Source of the DNA: an uncultured Lachnospiraceae bacterium
GTDB lineage: Bacteria > Bacillota > Clostridia > Lachnospirales > Lachnospiraceae
Direction: 5' to 3'
Assembly (NCBI GenBank): GCA_910577275.1
Contig: CAJTMW010000007.1
Coordinates: 81,089 to 145,088 of the forward strand
DNA length: 64,000 nucleotides
The notes below the pieces were generated by a model, which was given only the letters and a program-made list of their open reading frames with translations, had not been told where the DNA came from and did no database searches. Each line of letters starts with the position of its first letter. Within the stretch, counting starts at the first letter, position 1. Positions 34,665-43,948 of this stretch are shown one piece after another. The translations under genes were made by a program, and so were the position numbers.

Positions 34665-34785
34665 TTATAATTCCACAACTGTTCTTTCTCCACCCTGGTC
34701 TGAAAGAATTTTCAGCCGCTTTGCGTCTGCAAATCCTTCTGTCAGGATGTTTTTACAGTTCCATGTTTTTTCTCCGCCCTGCCAG
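34665..34785. repeat. Diverged copy of the symporter gene's 3' end
   Basis: TTACAGTTCCATGTTTTTTC (34753-34772), the last codons of the symporter, resembles 34665-34688, with a 4-base insert. The following CTCCGCCCTG and CTCCACCCTG also match. The spacing is 88 bases. The stretch between them is not coding as far as I can see and carries the dyad CTGAAAgaaTTTTCAG. Confidence 0.6.
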
Positions 34786-36153
34786 CTCCGCGCTGTTTTC
34801 CAGAACCTTCTTTTTATTCAGCGGGTAAATAAACCACAGCGCAAGGGCTACCGCGGAAAGTCCGATTGCCGGAATAATGCAGGACAGGTTAAAAATCCCG
34901 TTAATTACGTTTTCATCAAAAGCCGTTTCCTGGCTGTAGCCAATCATGGTCAGCAGAGCCCCCGTCATACCGGAGGAAAAGGCCTGGCCAAGCTTTCTCG
35001 CAAAGGAGTACACGGAATAAATGGTTCCGTCCTCCCTGAAGCCGTTTTTCACCTCCGCGTCGTCGATGACGTCCGTAATCATGGCCCAGATAATCGTATT
35101 GAAAAAACCAAGCCCGATATATGCCAGCGTAAAGAATACCACATACACATAAACATTTGCAGGACGCACTGTCAGACAGACGGCATAGACGAAAGCGCCG
35201 AACGCACAGGACACCACGGAAAGCTCTTTCTTACCGAATTTTGTAGCCAGCCTTGCTGCAAAGGGCGCGCATACAAGCAGCATCGCCGCGCTGCTGGTAA
35301 AGGACGACAGCGACTGCGCCGTGGCGGAACCGTAATAATTGGGAAACACATATCCCGCCATGCCCTGCATCCCCAGCATTCCGAGCAGAAGCAGGATTGC
35401 CGCTGCAATGATGCCGATGAGCGCTCTGTTGGCGGCAAGGCTTTTTAAAAGCCGCCCCACGTCAAGCCTGTTTCGGTTGGCCTCCACCGGCACGCGCTCT
35501 CTCACCAGATGAAAGCAAAGCAGGTAGCAGATAATGGCCAGAACGCTGAATACGCCTGCAATTATCGTCATACGGGGTCCCGAGAGAACCGTATTGCCGT
35601 CTACCGTCACATATGCCGCAAGAGGCGTTCCCACCCCGATTACCAGCTCGGCTAACGTGGCTCCGATGGTCCGCCAGGTTGAAAGTTCCGCCCGGTCCTT
35701 TGCATCCGCGGAAATTGCGGAGGCCATAGAGCCGTACGGTATATTCACTGTGGTGTAAAAGATGGAGCCCCATAAAATATAGGTAACCGCCATCCATGCC
35801 ACCCTGAATCCATAACTCATACCGGCAAATCCCGACTGGTAAATCAGAAACGAAGCGATTGCCACAGGCCCGCACATACGTTTCAGCCAGGGTTTGAATT
35901 TGCCGTCCTTTGTGGGCCTTGCCCTGTCCACCAGCTGTCCCATGGTGACATCGGTGACTGCGTCCACAAAACGGGCAGCCATCATAAGGACGCCAATCAC
36001 TCCGGCAGAAATTCCCATCACATCGGTGTAGAACTTCATCATGAACGACGACGATAAAATGAAAGTAAAATCATTTCCAAAATCGCCGAACATATAGCCC
36101 AGCTTATCTCTCATCCCGAATGCCGGATAAGAATTATTCAATTTTTTTGCCAC
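34753..36153 (-). CDS. GPH-family sugar:cation symporter (proximal gene)
   Basis: A 466-residue GPH/MFS symporter with about twelve helices. The loop signature is RFVDAVTDVTMGQLVDRARPTKDGKFKPW (named in part: FVDAVTDVTMGQLVDR). The length and gene context, next to a GH2 enzyme, resemble UidB/YihO-type transporters for glucuronides or related glycosides. GH2 lies 163 bases upstream and HAD 103 bases downstream on the same strand. The C-terminal codons are echoed further downstream (see the repeat entry). Confidence 0.9.
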   Translation of the reverse strand: MAKKLNNSYPAFGMRDKLGYMFGDFGNDFTFILSSSFMMKFYTDVMGISAGVIGVLMMAARFVDAVTDVTMGQLVDRARPTKDGKFKPWLKRMCGPVAIASFLIYQSGFAGMSYGFRVAWMAVTYILWGSIFYTTVNIPYGSMASAISADAKDRAELSTWRTIGATLAELVIGVGTPLAAYVTVDGNTVLSGPRMTIIAGVFSVLAIICYLLCFHLVRERVPVEANRNRLDVGRLLKSLAANRALIGIIAAAILLLLGMLGMQGMAGYVFPNYYGSATAQSLSSFTSSAAMLLVCAPFAARLATKFGKKELSVVSCAFGAFVYAVCLTVRPANVYVYVVFFTLAYIGLGFFNTIIWAMITDVIDDAEVKNGFREDGTIYSVYSFARKLGQAFSSGMTGALLTMIGYSQETAFDENVINGIFNLSCIIPAIGLSAVALALWFIYPLNKKKVLENSAELAGRRKNMEL

Positions 36154-36173
36154 AAGTCTTATCTCCTTTACCG

Positions 36174-36187
36174 TTATTCCCGCGAGC
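36174..36187 (+). repeat. Short partial match to the interspersed repeat
   Basis: TTATTCCCGCGAGC is identical to the first 14 bases of the repeat core at 12342 and 58551, again in an intergenic gap. It then diverges, so this may be a remnant or chance. Confidence 0.35.
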
Positions 36188-36316
36188 CGCGCCGAAAAAA
36201 CCTTGCGCCTTCACACCGCCTGCTTTTGCCGGACAATGTGGCCTTTCATATAGCCGGCCGCCGCCAGGGTACACCTCACAAACCCTGGCAGCGCCCGCAG
36301 GAAAAACCGCCAGGAT

Positions 36317-38584
36317 TTATTTCTTGTCAATTTCCGTTAATTTTGCATTGATACTCTCGGCAAAGCCCTCGGGCACCATGGTTCCGCCCATTTCAAGAGC
36401 CTTCTCAAGTGTCATGCTCTTCATCATATCCCACATGCCCTCGCCGGGAGCAACCCTCATATTCAGCGTAAGCCTCATTGCATTTGTGAGAATTTCCAGC
36501 GCTTCGGGAGATTTGGAAATTTCTTCCGCCGTATCCCTGATGCTGTATTTCCCCTCAGGGAACTGCATGGGCGCCTTTAAGTCCAAATCGCCTACCAGCT
36601 TAAACCAGTTTGCCACGCCTTCGGCTCTTTCATTCACTTCGGGAAGCACATAGATGGAGGGTTCTTTTTCCACTTTTTCCAATGTTATACTGTCTCTCAA
36701 ATCGCCGGCAGCGGCCGTGACAACGTTAAATCCATCATTTAAAGCCACGGTAAATACAAACACCTTATCGGCGGACTTTTCTTCCACTAATTTTCCGTTC
36801 AGATACAAAGCCACCTCGGGCTGGTTGGAATACACCCTGATTTCAGTGGTTTCACCGGCACGCTGCGCATAACGCCGTCCCGATACGTGAACCATGGGCT
36901 TCTTGCTCCAATATGCCTGATATACAAAATAACTGTCTTTTTTCGTCTTGCGGTCTATGGTCATAAGACCCTTGTTATTTCTTCCTCTCACGCCGCCTTC
37001 GTCCCGGGCCGCGCAGCCAAAATCAAACATGTTCCACACATGGGTAGACCATAACCACGGACGCTCGTCAAAGACCTTTGCCAGATGCTCGTGATACAAC
37101 GCCTGATACTCCTCGCTATAGTCCTTGCAGGCCGGATTCGGTCCGTGATAGGTAATAACCCCCTCGCATCCGTACTCAGACACGCCAAGGCAGATTTCGG
37201 GATGGACCTTGTGGAAATTGTCAAGCCAGGGACCGTTGTCCTCCATCTTTCCGCCATACCAGCCAAAGTAATGGTTATAGCTTTCCACGTCGGTAATGCC
37301 GTGCATGGGGCCGTCAACAGGCGTCATTGTCACATGGGCAATGGTGGTAAGCCTTGTCTTGTCAAGCTCCTTGCAAAGGGCGTTTAATTCTTTATGATTT
37401 TCCACCAGCTTATCGGAAATTCCGCCGATTAAGATTTCATTGGAGATTCCCCAGAAGCAGATGGACGGGTGGTTATAATTCTGGATAATCAGCTCTTTCA
37501 TCTGGCTGATGCAGTTCTCATGGGCAGCCGGGTCCTTGCTCATCACGCTGATAAAGGGAATTTCCGCCCAGATAATAAAACCCAGCTCGTCGCAGGCGTC
37601 ATAAAAATCCTGGGAATGCTGATAATGGGCCAGACGGATAGTGTTCGCCCCCAGCTCCTTAATCAGCCTTGCGTCCTCGTAATGGTCTTCCTTCGTGAGC
37701 GCATTGCCCTTGTACATCCTGTCCTGATGACGGCTCACGCCCCGGAGAGGCACCTTCACGCCGTTAATAATAAAGCCCTTTTCCGGGTCGCAGGAAAAGC
37801 TGCGCACGCCCACTCTTGCGCTGACCTCGTCCCAGGCCTCGTTTCGGCGCAGCAGGGTTGCCGTAACCGTATAAAGATAGGGATTGTCAATATCCCACCT
37901 TACCGCGTCGGCAACATAAAGAGTCACCTTTGTATCGTCCGCCGGGCGTACTGCGGCTGCAACTTCCCTTCCGCCGGCATCCTTTACGGAATACATTACC
38001 GTAAAGTTCTCGTCCGGGTTTGCCACCCATGAGGCGCACTCAAAGGTAGCCCCTCCGCCCACACACGTTTTGGGAGTAACCTGGAATCCCGGGCCCCCGT
38101 AATAGTCCAAATCAAAATGAACCTCCGGCACGCTGATAAGATTTACACCCCTGTACAAACCGCCGTAGAATGTAAAATCCGCCGCCTGAGGATACACATT
38201 GCTTTTACTCTCATTACTGCAGGCAATCACCAGAAGATTTTCCCCGTCTTCTTTGCACAAATCGGTAACGTCCGCACGGAACGCGGAATAACCGCCTTCA
38301 TGGTAAACCGCTTCCCGGCCGTTTACATAAACGGACGCCTGCTGTCCTGCTGCCAGAACCTCCACGTAAACCCTTCCGCCGCCAAGGGGCTGTCCGGGCG
38401 TCTCAAAGCTCCTGGCATACCAGCATTTTTGCCGGGCATAGCTTCCGTTCCCGTCCTGGCCGTCAATGGCGTTCCAGCTGTGGGGAAGGTCAACCTTTTC
38501 CCAACTCTCCGGCAGATGCTCCGGCAGTCCGGCATCCTCTTTTATGAAACGCCAGCCCCTGTTCAGGTTAATTAAATTCCGCAT
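36317..38584 (-). CDS. GH2 family glycosidase (beta-galactosidase-like)
   Basis: A 755-residue GH2 enzyme. Acid/base E383 in WGISNEILIG and nucleophile E470 in GVSEYGCEG are present, and RGVSRHQDR (about 281-289) is the usual metal/substrate loop. It lacks the NxK motif of beta-glucuronidases, so it is more like beta-galactosidases or related activities. A C-terminal extension (about 600-755) carries an Ig-like segment and helical tail. AAGGAGG fixes the start at 38584; a longer frame up to 38713 has no ribosome site. It is the first gene of the cluster, divergent from an AraC regulator. No signal peptide; substrate must be imported. Confidence 0.9.
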   Translation of the reverse strand: MRNLINLNRGWRFIKEDAGLPEHLPESWEKVDLPHSWNAIDGQDGNGSYARQKCWYARSFETPGQPLGGGRVYVEVLAAGQQASVYVNGREAVYHEGGYSAFRADVTDLCKEDGENLLVIACSNESKSNVYPQAADFTFYGGLYRGVNLISVPEVHFDLDYYGGPGFQVTPKTCVGGGATFECASWVANPDENFTVMYSVKDAGGREVAAAVRPADDTKVTLYVADAVRWDIDNPYLYTVTATLLRRNEAWDEVSARVGVRSFSCDPEKGFIINGVKVPLRGVSRHQDRMYKGNALTKEDHYEDARLIKELGANTIRLAHYQHSQDFYDACDELGFIIWAEIPFISVMSKDPAAHENCISQMKELIIQNYNHPSICFWGISNEILIGGISDKLVENHKELNALCKELDKTRLTTIAHVTMTPVDGPMHGITDVESYNHYFGWYGGKMEDNGPWLDNFHKVHPEICLGVSEYGCEGVITYHGPNPACKDYSEEYQALYHEHLAKVFDERPWLWSTHVWNMFDFGCAARDEGGVRGRNNKGLMTIDRKTKKDSYFVYQAYWSKKPMVHVSGRRYAQRAGETTEIRVYSNQPEVALYLNGKLVEEKSADKVFVFTVALNDGFNVVTAAAGDLRDSITLEKVEKEPSIYVLPEVNERAEGVANWFKLVGDLDLKAPMQFPEGKYSIRDTAEEISKSPEALEILTNAMRLTLNMRVAPGEGMWDMMKSMTLEKALEMGGTMVPEGFAESINAKLTEIDKK

Positions 38585-38761
38585 TGTTCTTTCCTCCTTA
38601 TTTTTGCTGCGCACCCGGCGGTCACCCCCTGAAAGACCGAAATCCGTCCAAAATAAAGGTTTTCCGCCTGCTGCAGGTCTTACTGCTTCTATAACATCCG
38701 GCATATTTGCCATTTTATCCTGTCAAACATGCCGGTCATTGATTGATTTTTACTAATTTTT

Positions 38762-38910
38762 GTTGATTCTTAACAAATCAACCATATTAATTTTATGTTA
38801 AATTTTACATTTTTTATTTAAATATTATAATTTGTTTGTATACCCTTTTATAGTGATGATTTTTAGGATTTATATAACTATTTTTAGGATTCCTTGATTT
38901 TTTACGGATT
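38762..38910. promoter_or_regulatory. Regulatory region between GH2 and AraC genes
   Basis: The 368-base divergent gap holds the inverted repeat GTTGATT-N7-AATCAAC (38762-38782). It also holds the exact direct repeat TTTTAGGATT at 38861-38870 and 38882-38891, a 21-base period, with a related TTTTACGGATT at 38900-38910. Direct half-sites at about two helical turns are the usual pattern for AraC-family dimers. A TTGACA (38721-38726, minus strand) is a possible -35 box for the GH2 operon but has no clear -10. Confidence 0.6.
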
Positions 38911-38952
38911 ATGTACCAAAATAGAAATAACAAAATAATAAGGGTGAATTTT

Positions 38953-40197
38953 ATGAAATATGAAACAGAGATTAATTTTGTAAAAACACTTTTAGGCAAT
39001 TTCCATTTGTCATTTGTTACGGTTGAAGGTTCCCCGGAGTCTCCTGCCTATCCTTTGGATTTCGGACTTCGCCAGTTGCTTGTACCAGATTTTGAATATC
39101 CTGAATTTTTTAAAAGACTTGAGACCATATGCCGTCCTAACACGATTTACCGGGTTGAGGATTTTTCTTTGTGTTACTATATCTTTTTTCGGATTCCGGA
39201 GGAAGAAAACCTTTTTGCAATCATTGGTCCCTATACCCTGACCGTTATCACGCCGGATATTCTTCTGAAAACCTACGGCAGGTTTTCCTATCCTCCCGAA
39301 ACACTCCTGCAGCTAGAAAAATATTATCAGGAAGTGCCTCTTCTGCGTGATGAAAGCACGCTTTTTACCATTTTATACACGTTAGGGACAACCCTGTGGA
39401 AAAGCGAGGATAACTTTTCCCTCCAGGATATTTCGGATATCACTATAGGTAAATATGAGCTGGCAAACGCGGAGCTGCATATCCAGAAGCCGGCCGAGCC
39501 CTTTTTATCCATGAAAGTGCTTGAGAAGCGCTATGCCGATGAAAACGAGCTCATAAAGGCGGTGGCCTCGGGACAAATCCACAAGGCGGACGTTTTCCTT
39601 AACGCTTTCAGCTCCCGCCAGATGGAACAGCGCCTTACCGATTCCCTGCGCGATAAGAAAAACTACACTATCGTCTTAAACACGCTCCTTCGAAAAGCGG
39701 CGGAATCAGCGGCAGTCCATCCTCTTTATATTGACAGGATGTCAACGAAGTATGCCAAAAAAATAGAGCTTTGCGTTTCCCCTAAGGCAGTAGACGCCTT
39801 AAGCCGGGACATGATACATAATTACTGCCTGCTGGTGCAGAACCATTCCATGAAAGGGTATTCCCTGCTGGTTCAAAAGGTGTTAACCCAGATTGACTCG
39901 GATTTGACCGCGGATTTAAGCCTCAACAGCCAGGCAAGGCTTCTGAATGTAAATTCCAGCTACCTGTCCACACTGTTTAAAAAAGAGACCGGGAGCACCC
40001 TCACGGAATACGTGAACGGAAAGCGGATTAAGCACGCCGTTTCCCTTTTGAACACTACCTCCATGCAGATTCAGGCCATCGCCCAGTACTGCGGGATTCC
40101 CGATGTGAATTATTTCACCAAGACCTTTAAAAAATATATCGGGACAACCCCCAAGGAATACCGGGATTCCATAAGGGAAAAAGCAAAAAATATTTAA
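38953..40197 (+). CDS. AraC-family transcriptional regulator
   Basis: A 414-residue regulator with a large N-terminal region (1-300), apparently a ligand-binding domain of no class I can name, and the C-terminal pair of helix-turn-helix motifs: LSLNSQARLLNVNSSYLSTLFKKETGS (first HTH, in part: ARLLNVNSSYLSTLFK) and IQAIAQYCGIPDVNYFTKTFKKYIGTTPKEYR (second, in part: YCGIPDVNYFTKTFKK). AAGGGTG before the ATG at 38953 favours this start over the upstream 38911. It is divergent from the GH2 operon and likely activates it when a sugar is bound. A strong terminator follows. Confidence 0.9.
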   Translation: MKYETEINFVKTLLGNFHLSFVTVEGSPESPAYPLDFGLRQLLVPDFEYPEFFKRLETICRPNTIYRVEDFSLCYYIFFRIPEEENLFAIIGPYTLTVITPDILLKTYGRFSYPPETLLQLEKYYQEVPLLRDESTLFTILYTLGTTLWKSEDNFSLQDISDITIGKYELANAELHIQKPAEPFLSMKVLEKRYADENELIKAVASGQIHKADVFLNAFSSRQMEQRLTDSLRDKKNYTIVLNTLLRKAAESAAVHPLYIDRMSTKYAKKIELCVSPKAVDALSRDMIHNYCLLVQNHSMKGYSLLVQKVLTQIDSDLTADLSLNSQARLLNVNSSYLSTLFKKETGSTLTEYVNGKRIKHAVSLLNTTSMQIQAIAQYCGIPDVNYFTKTFKKYIGTTPKEYRDSIREKAKNI

Positions 40198-40201
40198 GAC
40201 C

Positions 40202-40234
40202 GTGTAACCTCAGCAGATGAGGTTACACTTTTTT
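40202..40234 (+). terminator. Terminator of the AraC gene
   Basis: GTGTAACCTCA (40202-40212) and TGAGGTTACAC (40218-40228) form an 11-bp perfect stem with a 5-base loop, followed by six T residues. This is five bases after the AraC stop codon and unambiguous. Confidence 0.92.
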
Positions 40235-40304
40235 ATGTGGTTTTTGCAATGTTTTCTTCCTGGTTAAAGTTTAAAGGCATCGAAATCAAACTGTCAAATC
40301 GTCA

Positions 40305-40352
40305 AAAGGTGCAAATAATTATACAAAAAACATAGATAAAGGTGCAAATAAT
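40305..40352. repeat. 15-bp direct repeat between AraC and GH3 genes
   Basis: AAAGGTGCAAATAAT occurs at 40305-40319 and again at 40338-40352, identical and 33 bases apart, in the intergenic gap ahead of the GH3 terminator hairpin. Confidence 0.7.
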
Positions 40353-40384
40353 CGAGCAGGGGAAGTTTATTCTCCCCCTGCTCG
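40353..40384 (-). terminator. Terminator hairpin after GH3 beta-glucosidase
   Basis: CGAGCAGGGG and CCCCTGCTCG form a stem with a short AT loop. On the minus strand the sequence after the stem is ATTATTTG, a weak but AT-rich tail. It lies about 70 bases past the GH3 stop codon. Confidence 0.65.
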
Positions 40385-40451
40385 CCGCACGGGGCGCAAG
40401 AAGCAGCATCTTCCTCTGCGCGCCCCTGTGCATAAAAAACGTCTGCCGCAG

Positions 40452-42668
40452 TCAGGCCTCGTATCTGAATTTTGCCCGGTTTTCCGTATCGCTGCTGTTT
40501 CCGATAAAGAGGTTGAATTCTCCCTCCTCGCTTCCTGCCGTACCGTCGGCGCGGAGGAACCGCAGCATAGGCTCGTCGATTACAAAGGTGATTTCCTTCT
40601 CCTCTCCTGCCTCCAGCTCCGCTTTCACAAAGCCTTTCAGCTCCCTCACAGGGCGCACCACGCTGGCGGCGATATCCTGAAGATAAAGCTGAATCACTTC
40701 CGTTCCCGCTCTTTCTCCCGTATTTTTCACCGTCACCCTTGCCGTGACCGCTTTTTCATCCGTCACCACATCGCCGTCAAGCTTTACAGGCGAGATTTCA
40801 AACTTCGTGTAGCTTAAGCCGTAGCCGAAAGGATACAGGGGCTCGTTTGGAATATCTATGTATTTGGAACGGAATCTCGCTTCGCCCACATTGTCCGGTC
40901 TTCCTGTGGAATACGCATTATAATGCACCGGAATCTGGCCTACGCAATAAGGGAAGCTCATGGGAAGCTTTCCTGAAGGATTCACCTTCCCGGTCAGCGC
41001 ATCCACCGCTGCCGCCCCGCCTTCCGTGCCGGGCAGCCATACCACAAGCACCGATTTGGCGATACGGCTTACCTCCCGCAAATCCAGCGGCCTGCCTGTA
41101 AAAAGCACCACCACGATATTTTCATTCACTTTTGCCACTTCCCGCAAAAGCCTCATCTGGACTTCGGGAAGGTCAATCATCCCGCGGCTGGTAGCCTCTC
41201 CGCTTTGCAGATAATGCTCGCCTAAGGGCATAATCACAATCTCCGCTTCCTTTGCGGCCTCCACCGCCTCCTGCAGCAGCTTTTCCTGTTCTGCCTCCGA
41301 TACGCTCACGGGCTTTCCGGGGCCGAATCCCACCAGTCCTTTCAGCTCCCTTTCGCTGAGAACAGGGCTGCCGGGATGGAAGGTTGTCCGGCTCATGTCA
41401 AATACCTTTTCCGCAGCTTCCTTTATCGTCACGCAGCTTGCCACGTCCCCAAGGATTGCCCAGCTGCTGATAATTTCCTTATTATCTGTGTAAGGGCCGA
41501 TGAAAGCCGTCTTTTTGTCCAGAGCCGCCGGTAAAAGCCCCTCGTTTTTCAGAAGCACAAAGGACTTGCCTGCCGCCTCCCTTGCCAGGTTTCTGTGTTC
41601 CTTACACAAAATCACCGTCTTTTCTTCCTCCTCGTCCGCATCCTTGTAGGGATTCTCAAAAAGCCCCAGCCTGTTTTTCAGCTCCAGGATTCTCATCACG
41701 CCCTCGTCGATAAGAGTCTCGTCCACGACGCCCTCCTCCACAAGCTTACAGAGATTTGCGGAATATACGCTGGTCATCATGTCAATGTCCACCCCGGCTT
41801 CCAAAGCCTTCCTGGCCGCGTCCGCCTCGTCTTTGCTGTAACCGTGGGCAACGGTTTCCAGAATGGCGGAAAAATCGGAAATCAGCACGCCGTCAAATCC
41901 CATTTCCTTCCGAAGAACATCCCTCATAAGCCACTTGTTGGTGCTCGCAGGAATCCCGTTTATGGTGTTGAAGGAAGTCATCACCATGCCCGCTCCCGCA
42001 TCAATTCCCGCTTTATAGGAGGGCAGATAAAAATCCCGGAGCGTATGCTCGCAAAGCTCCACCGTATTGTAATCCCGGCCCGCCACAGCGCCGCCATAGG
42101 CCGCAAAATGCTTGATACAGGAGCATACCTTGTAGGGCGCGCCCATATCCTCCCCCTGGAATCCTTTTACCTGCGCCTGCGCAAGCCTGCTGTTTAAGTA
42201 AGGGTCCTCTCCGGTGGACTCCATGACCCGCCCCCATCTGGCGTCCCGCACCAAATCCACCATAGGGGAAAAGGTCACGTGCAGTCCGCTGACCGCCGCT
42301 TCCTTTGCCGCTGCCGCAGCGCATTTCTCCGACAGCTCCGGGTCGAAAGCCGCTCCCTGAGCAAGGGGCATGGGGAAAACGGTTTTCATTCCGTGAATCA
42401 CATCCATCATAAACAGCATGGGGATATGGTGGGGCTGCTTTTCCATGTATTCCTTCTGCAGCTTTTTCAGCTTTCCCGCGCCGTAGGTGCCAAGGATAGA
42501 GCCCGCAAGCTGTATATCCTCCTCCCCCACTCCCATGTCTCTTGCCGGGCCGGTTAAAATCCCTTCCATGTCCTCCTGATAAAACGCGCCCATAAGCTGC
42601 AGCATCTGGTCTGCCTTTTCCTTGAGGGACATGTCGTCCAGTAATGCTTTCAGTTTCTCTTTTTCCAT
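40452..42668 (-). CDS. GH3 beta-glucosidase
   Basis: A 738-residue three-domain GH3 enzyme: (beta/alpha)8 barrel with KHFAAYG (about 186-192) and nucleophile D265 in GVLISDFSAI, an alpha/beta sandwich (about 360-600), and a C-terminal fibronectin III-like domain (AVTARVTVKNTGERAGTEV onward). BglX-like enzymes cleave terminal beta-glucose (or xylose/galactose) from oligosaccharides. There is no signal peptide, so it acts inside the cell. It is separate from the GH2 operon by the AraC gene but likely part of the same carbohydrate region. Confidence 0.92.
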   Translation of the reverse strand: MEKEKLKALLDDMSLKEKADQMLQLMGAFYQEDMEGILTGPARDMGVGEEDIQLAGSILGTYGAGKLKKLQKEYMEKQPHHIPMLFMMDVIHGMKTVFPMPLAQGAAFDPELSEKCAAAAAKEAAVSGLHVTFSPMVDLVRDARWGRVMESTGEDPYLNSRLAQAQVKGFQGEDMGAPYKVCSCIKHFAAYGGAVAGRDYNTVELCEHTLRDFYLPSYKAGIDAGAGMVMTSFNTINGIPASTNKWLMRDVLRKEMGFDGVLISDFSAILETVAHGYSKDEADAARKALEAGVDIDMMTSVYSANLCKLVEEGVVDETLIDEGVMRILELKNRLGLFENPYKDADEEEEKTVILCKEHRNLAREAAGKSFVLLKNEGLLPAALDKKTAFIGPYTDNKEIISSWAILGDVASCVTIKEAAEKVFDMSRTTFHPGSPVLSERELKGLVGFGPGKPVSVSEAEQEKLLQEAVEAAKEAEIVIMPLGEHYLQSGEATSRGMIDLPEVQMRLLREVAKVNENIVVVLFTGRPLDLREVSRIAKSVLVVWLPGTEGGAAAVDALTGKVNPSGKLPMSFPYCVGQIPVHYNAYSTGRPDNVGEARFRSKYIDIPNEPLYPFGYGLSYTKFEISPVKLDGDVVTDEKAVTARVTVKNTGERAGTEVIQLYLQDIAASVVRPVRELKGFVKAELEAGEEKEITFVIDEPMLRFLRADGTAGSEEGEFNLFIGNSSDTENRAKFRYEA

Positions 42669-42702
42669 TTTCGTTTCTCCTTATTTATGGTTTCGCAACT
42701 GC

Positions 42703-43725
42703 TCACAATGTTATCCAGAACCGCTTCATATTTGCCTGCAATTCCTCCGACCAGACGCTCTGCTGATAGACGCCGCCTCCCGAGAGGATTGTCCTTTCGC
42801 TTGCAAAATTGCTTTCGTCGCAGGTAATCAGTACCCTGTCCTGCCCGTATGCCTTACACAGAAAAAGCGCCTGACGCAGCATTTCCTTTGCATACCCCTT
42901 TCTTCTCTCCGATGGCCTTACGCAATACCCAATCTGCCCGCCCCACAGGCTTAAAACCGGATGGTTGATATGATGGCGAAGCTCAATCACCCCCACGATT
43001 TTATTGTCCGCCTCCCGGACGGCAAGATAAATATCAGAGTCCACCAAAGACGCCGGACAGGTTGCACGGTTCCGCATGGCATCCACATCCTTTATCCATT
43101 CCTCCGCGCTTACGCAGTCCCTGAGGCTTCCCGTGCCGCCCATGTTTTCCTCGGGGCCATTGTCGAGAAACTCCTGCCGGTAAGCCATAATCGCCTCCCC
43201 ATAGTCCATGGAAGGACGCACCAGCCGCAGCCCGCTTTTATCGCTCTTTCTGCCGCTTTTGACCGTGCGCCTTTTTCCCGTGCAGGATTCCACAGTCAGC
43301 TTGAATACCGCGGTCCGCGGGATGACCGCCTTATTGTAGGGAAAATCCGTCCCGCGGTAATGGCTCATCAGAAGATTCAGCGCCTCCTCCTTTTCGCTTT
43401 CCGGCAAAAGCGATACAACGCCCTGCCCAATCACGCTTTCATACTCCATTGTGCAGTTTCCCTCTTCTAAAAGAAGCGCCAGCCTTGCGGAACAGTCCAT
43501 CTCAAAGCAGACTTTGCTGTTTGCGGCTATAAGACCGTATTTTTTTCCTTCCGGCGCGCTGTGGAAATAAAGCGTAATTTTTCCGTTTTCCGTCCGCATT
43601 CCGAAATTAAGCGGTACAATATACGGATATTCGCCGTCATGGAAGGCCAGCCTGCATATCTCGCACCTTTCCATTACCTTGATGATTTCTTCAAATTCCC
43701 TGATTTCCCTGTCTTTCCTTCTCAT
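42703..43725 (-). CDS. Nim/PNPOx-like and GNAT fusion protein
   Basis: A 340-residue fusion. The N-terminal part (1 to about 155) is a flavin-reductase-like split barrel of the PNPOx/NimA type (ICRLAFHDGEYPYIVPLNFG and later FHSAPEGKK), known from nitroimidazole-reducing proteins. The C-terminal part (about 165-340) is a GNAT acetyltransferase with a motif A of the form GYCVRPSERRKGYAKEML. AGGAG five bases before the ATG at 43725 fixes the start; a longer frame to 43788 lacks one. The two activities have no obvious common substrate. It begins downstream of the dyad GGCTCAGCC...GGCTGAGC (43754-43774), a possible attenuator. Confidence 0.85.
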   Translation of the reverse strand: MRRKDREIREFEEIIKVMERCEICRLAFHDGEYPYIVPLNFGMRTENGKITLYFHSAPEGKKYGLIAANSKVCFEMDCSARLALLLEEGNCTMEYESVIGQGVVSLLPESEKEEALNLLMSHYRGTDFPYNKAVIPRTAVFKLTVESCTGKRRTVKSGRKSDKSGLRLVRPSMDYGEAIMAYRQEFLDNGPEENMGGTGSLRDCVSAEEWIKDVDAMRNRATCPASLVDSDIYLAVREADNKIVGVIELRHHINHPVLSLWGGQIGYCVRPSERRKGYAKEMLRQALFLCKAYGQDRVLITCDESNFASERTILSGGGVYQQSVWSEELQANMKRFWITL

Positions 43726-43913
43726 ACTTCTCCTCGTTTCCGCGCTGCTTTTGCGGCTCAGCCATGCCGGCTGAGCTTTCCTATACAAATATTACCGGAT
43801 TGCGGAAGTTTTTGCAAATTATTTGTGATGCCGCCTTTCCATAAAACGGCAAATTAGGAAATAAATGCAATTTTAATTGATATTTAAGATTTTATTTCTA
43901 TTTCAGCAACACT

Positions 43914-43942
43914 TTAGACACAAATATATAGTAGAGTATAAT
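43914..43942 (+). promoter_or_regulatory. Promoter of the candidate structured RNA
   Basis: TTAGAC (43914-43919), a 17-base spacer and TATAAT (43937-43942) make a good sigma-A promoter directed to the right, where no protein gene starts before a terminator at 44094-44131. Confidence 0.7.
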
Positions 43943-43948
43943 TATAGC

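Noticed and set aside
36317..38713. Longer GH2 protein starting at 38713.
   Set aside because: The extra 43 residues have no ribosome site and lack GH2 similarity; AAGGAGG sits directly before the ATG at 38584.
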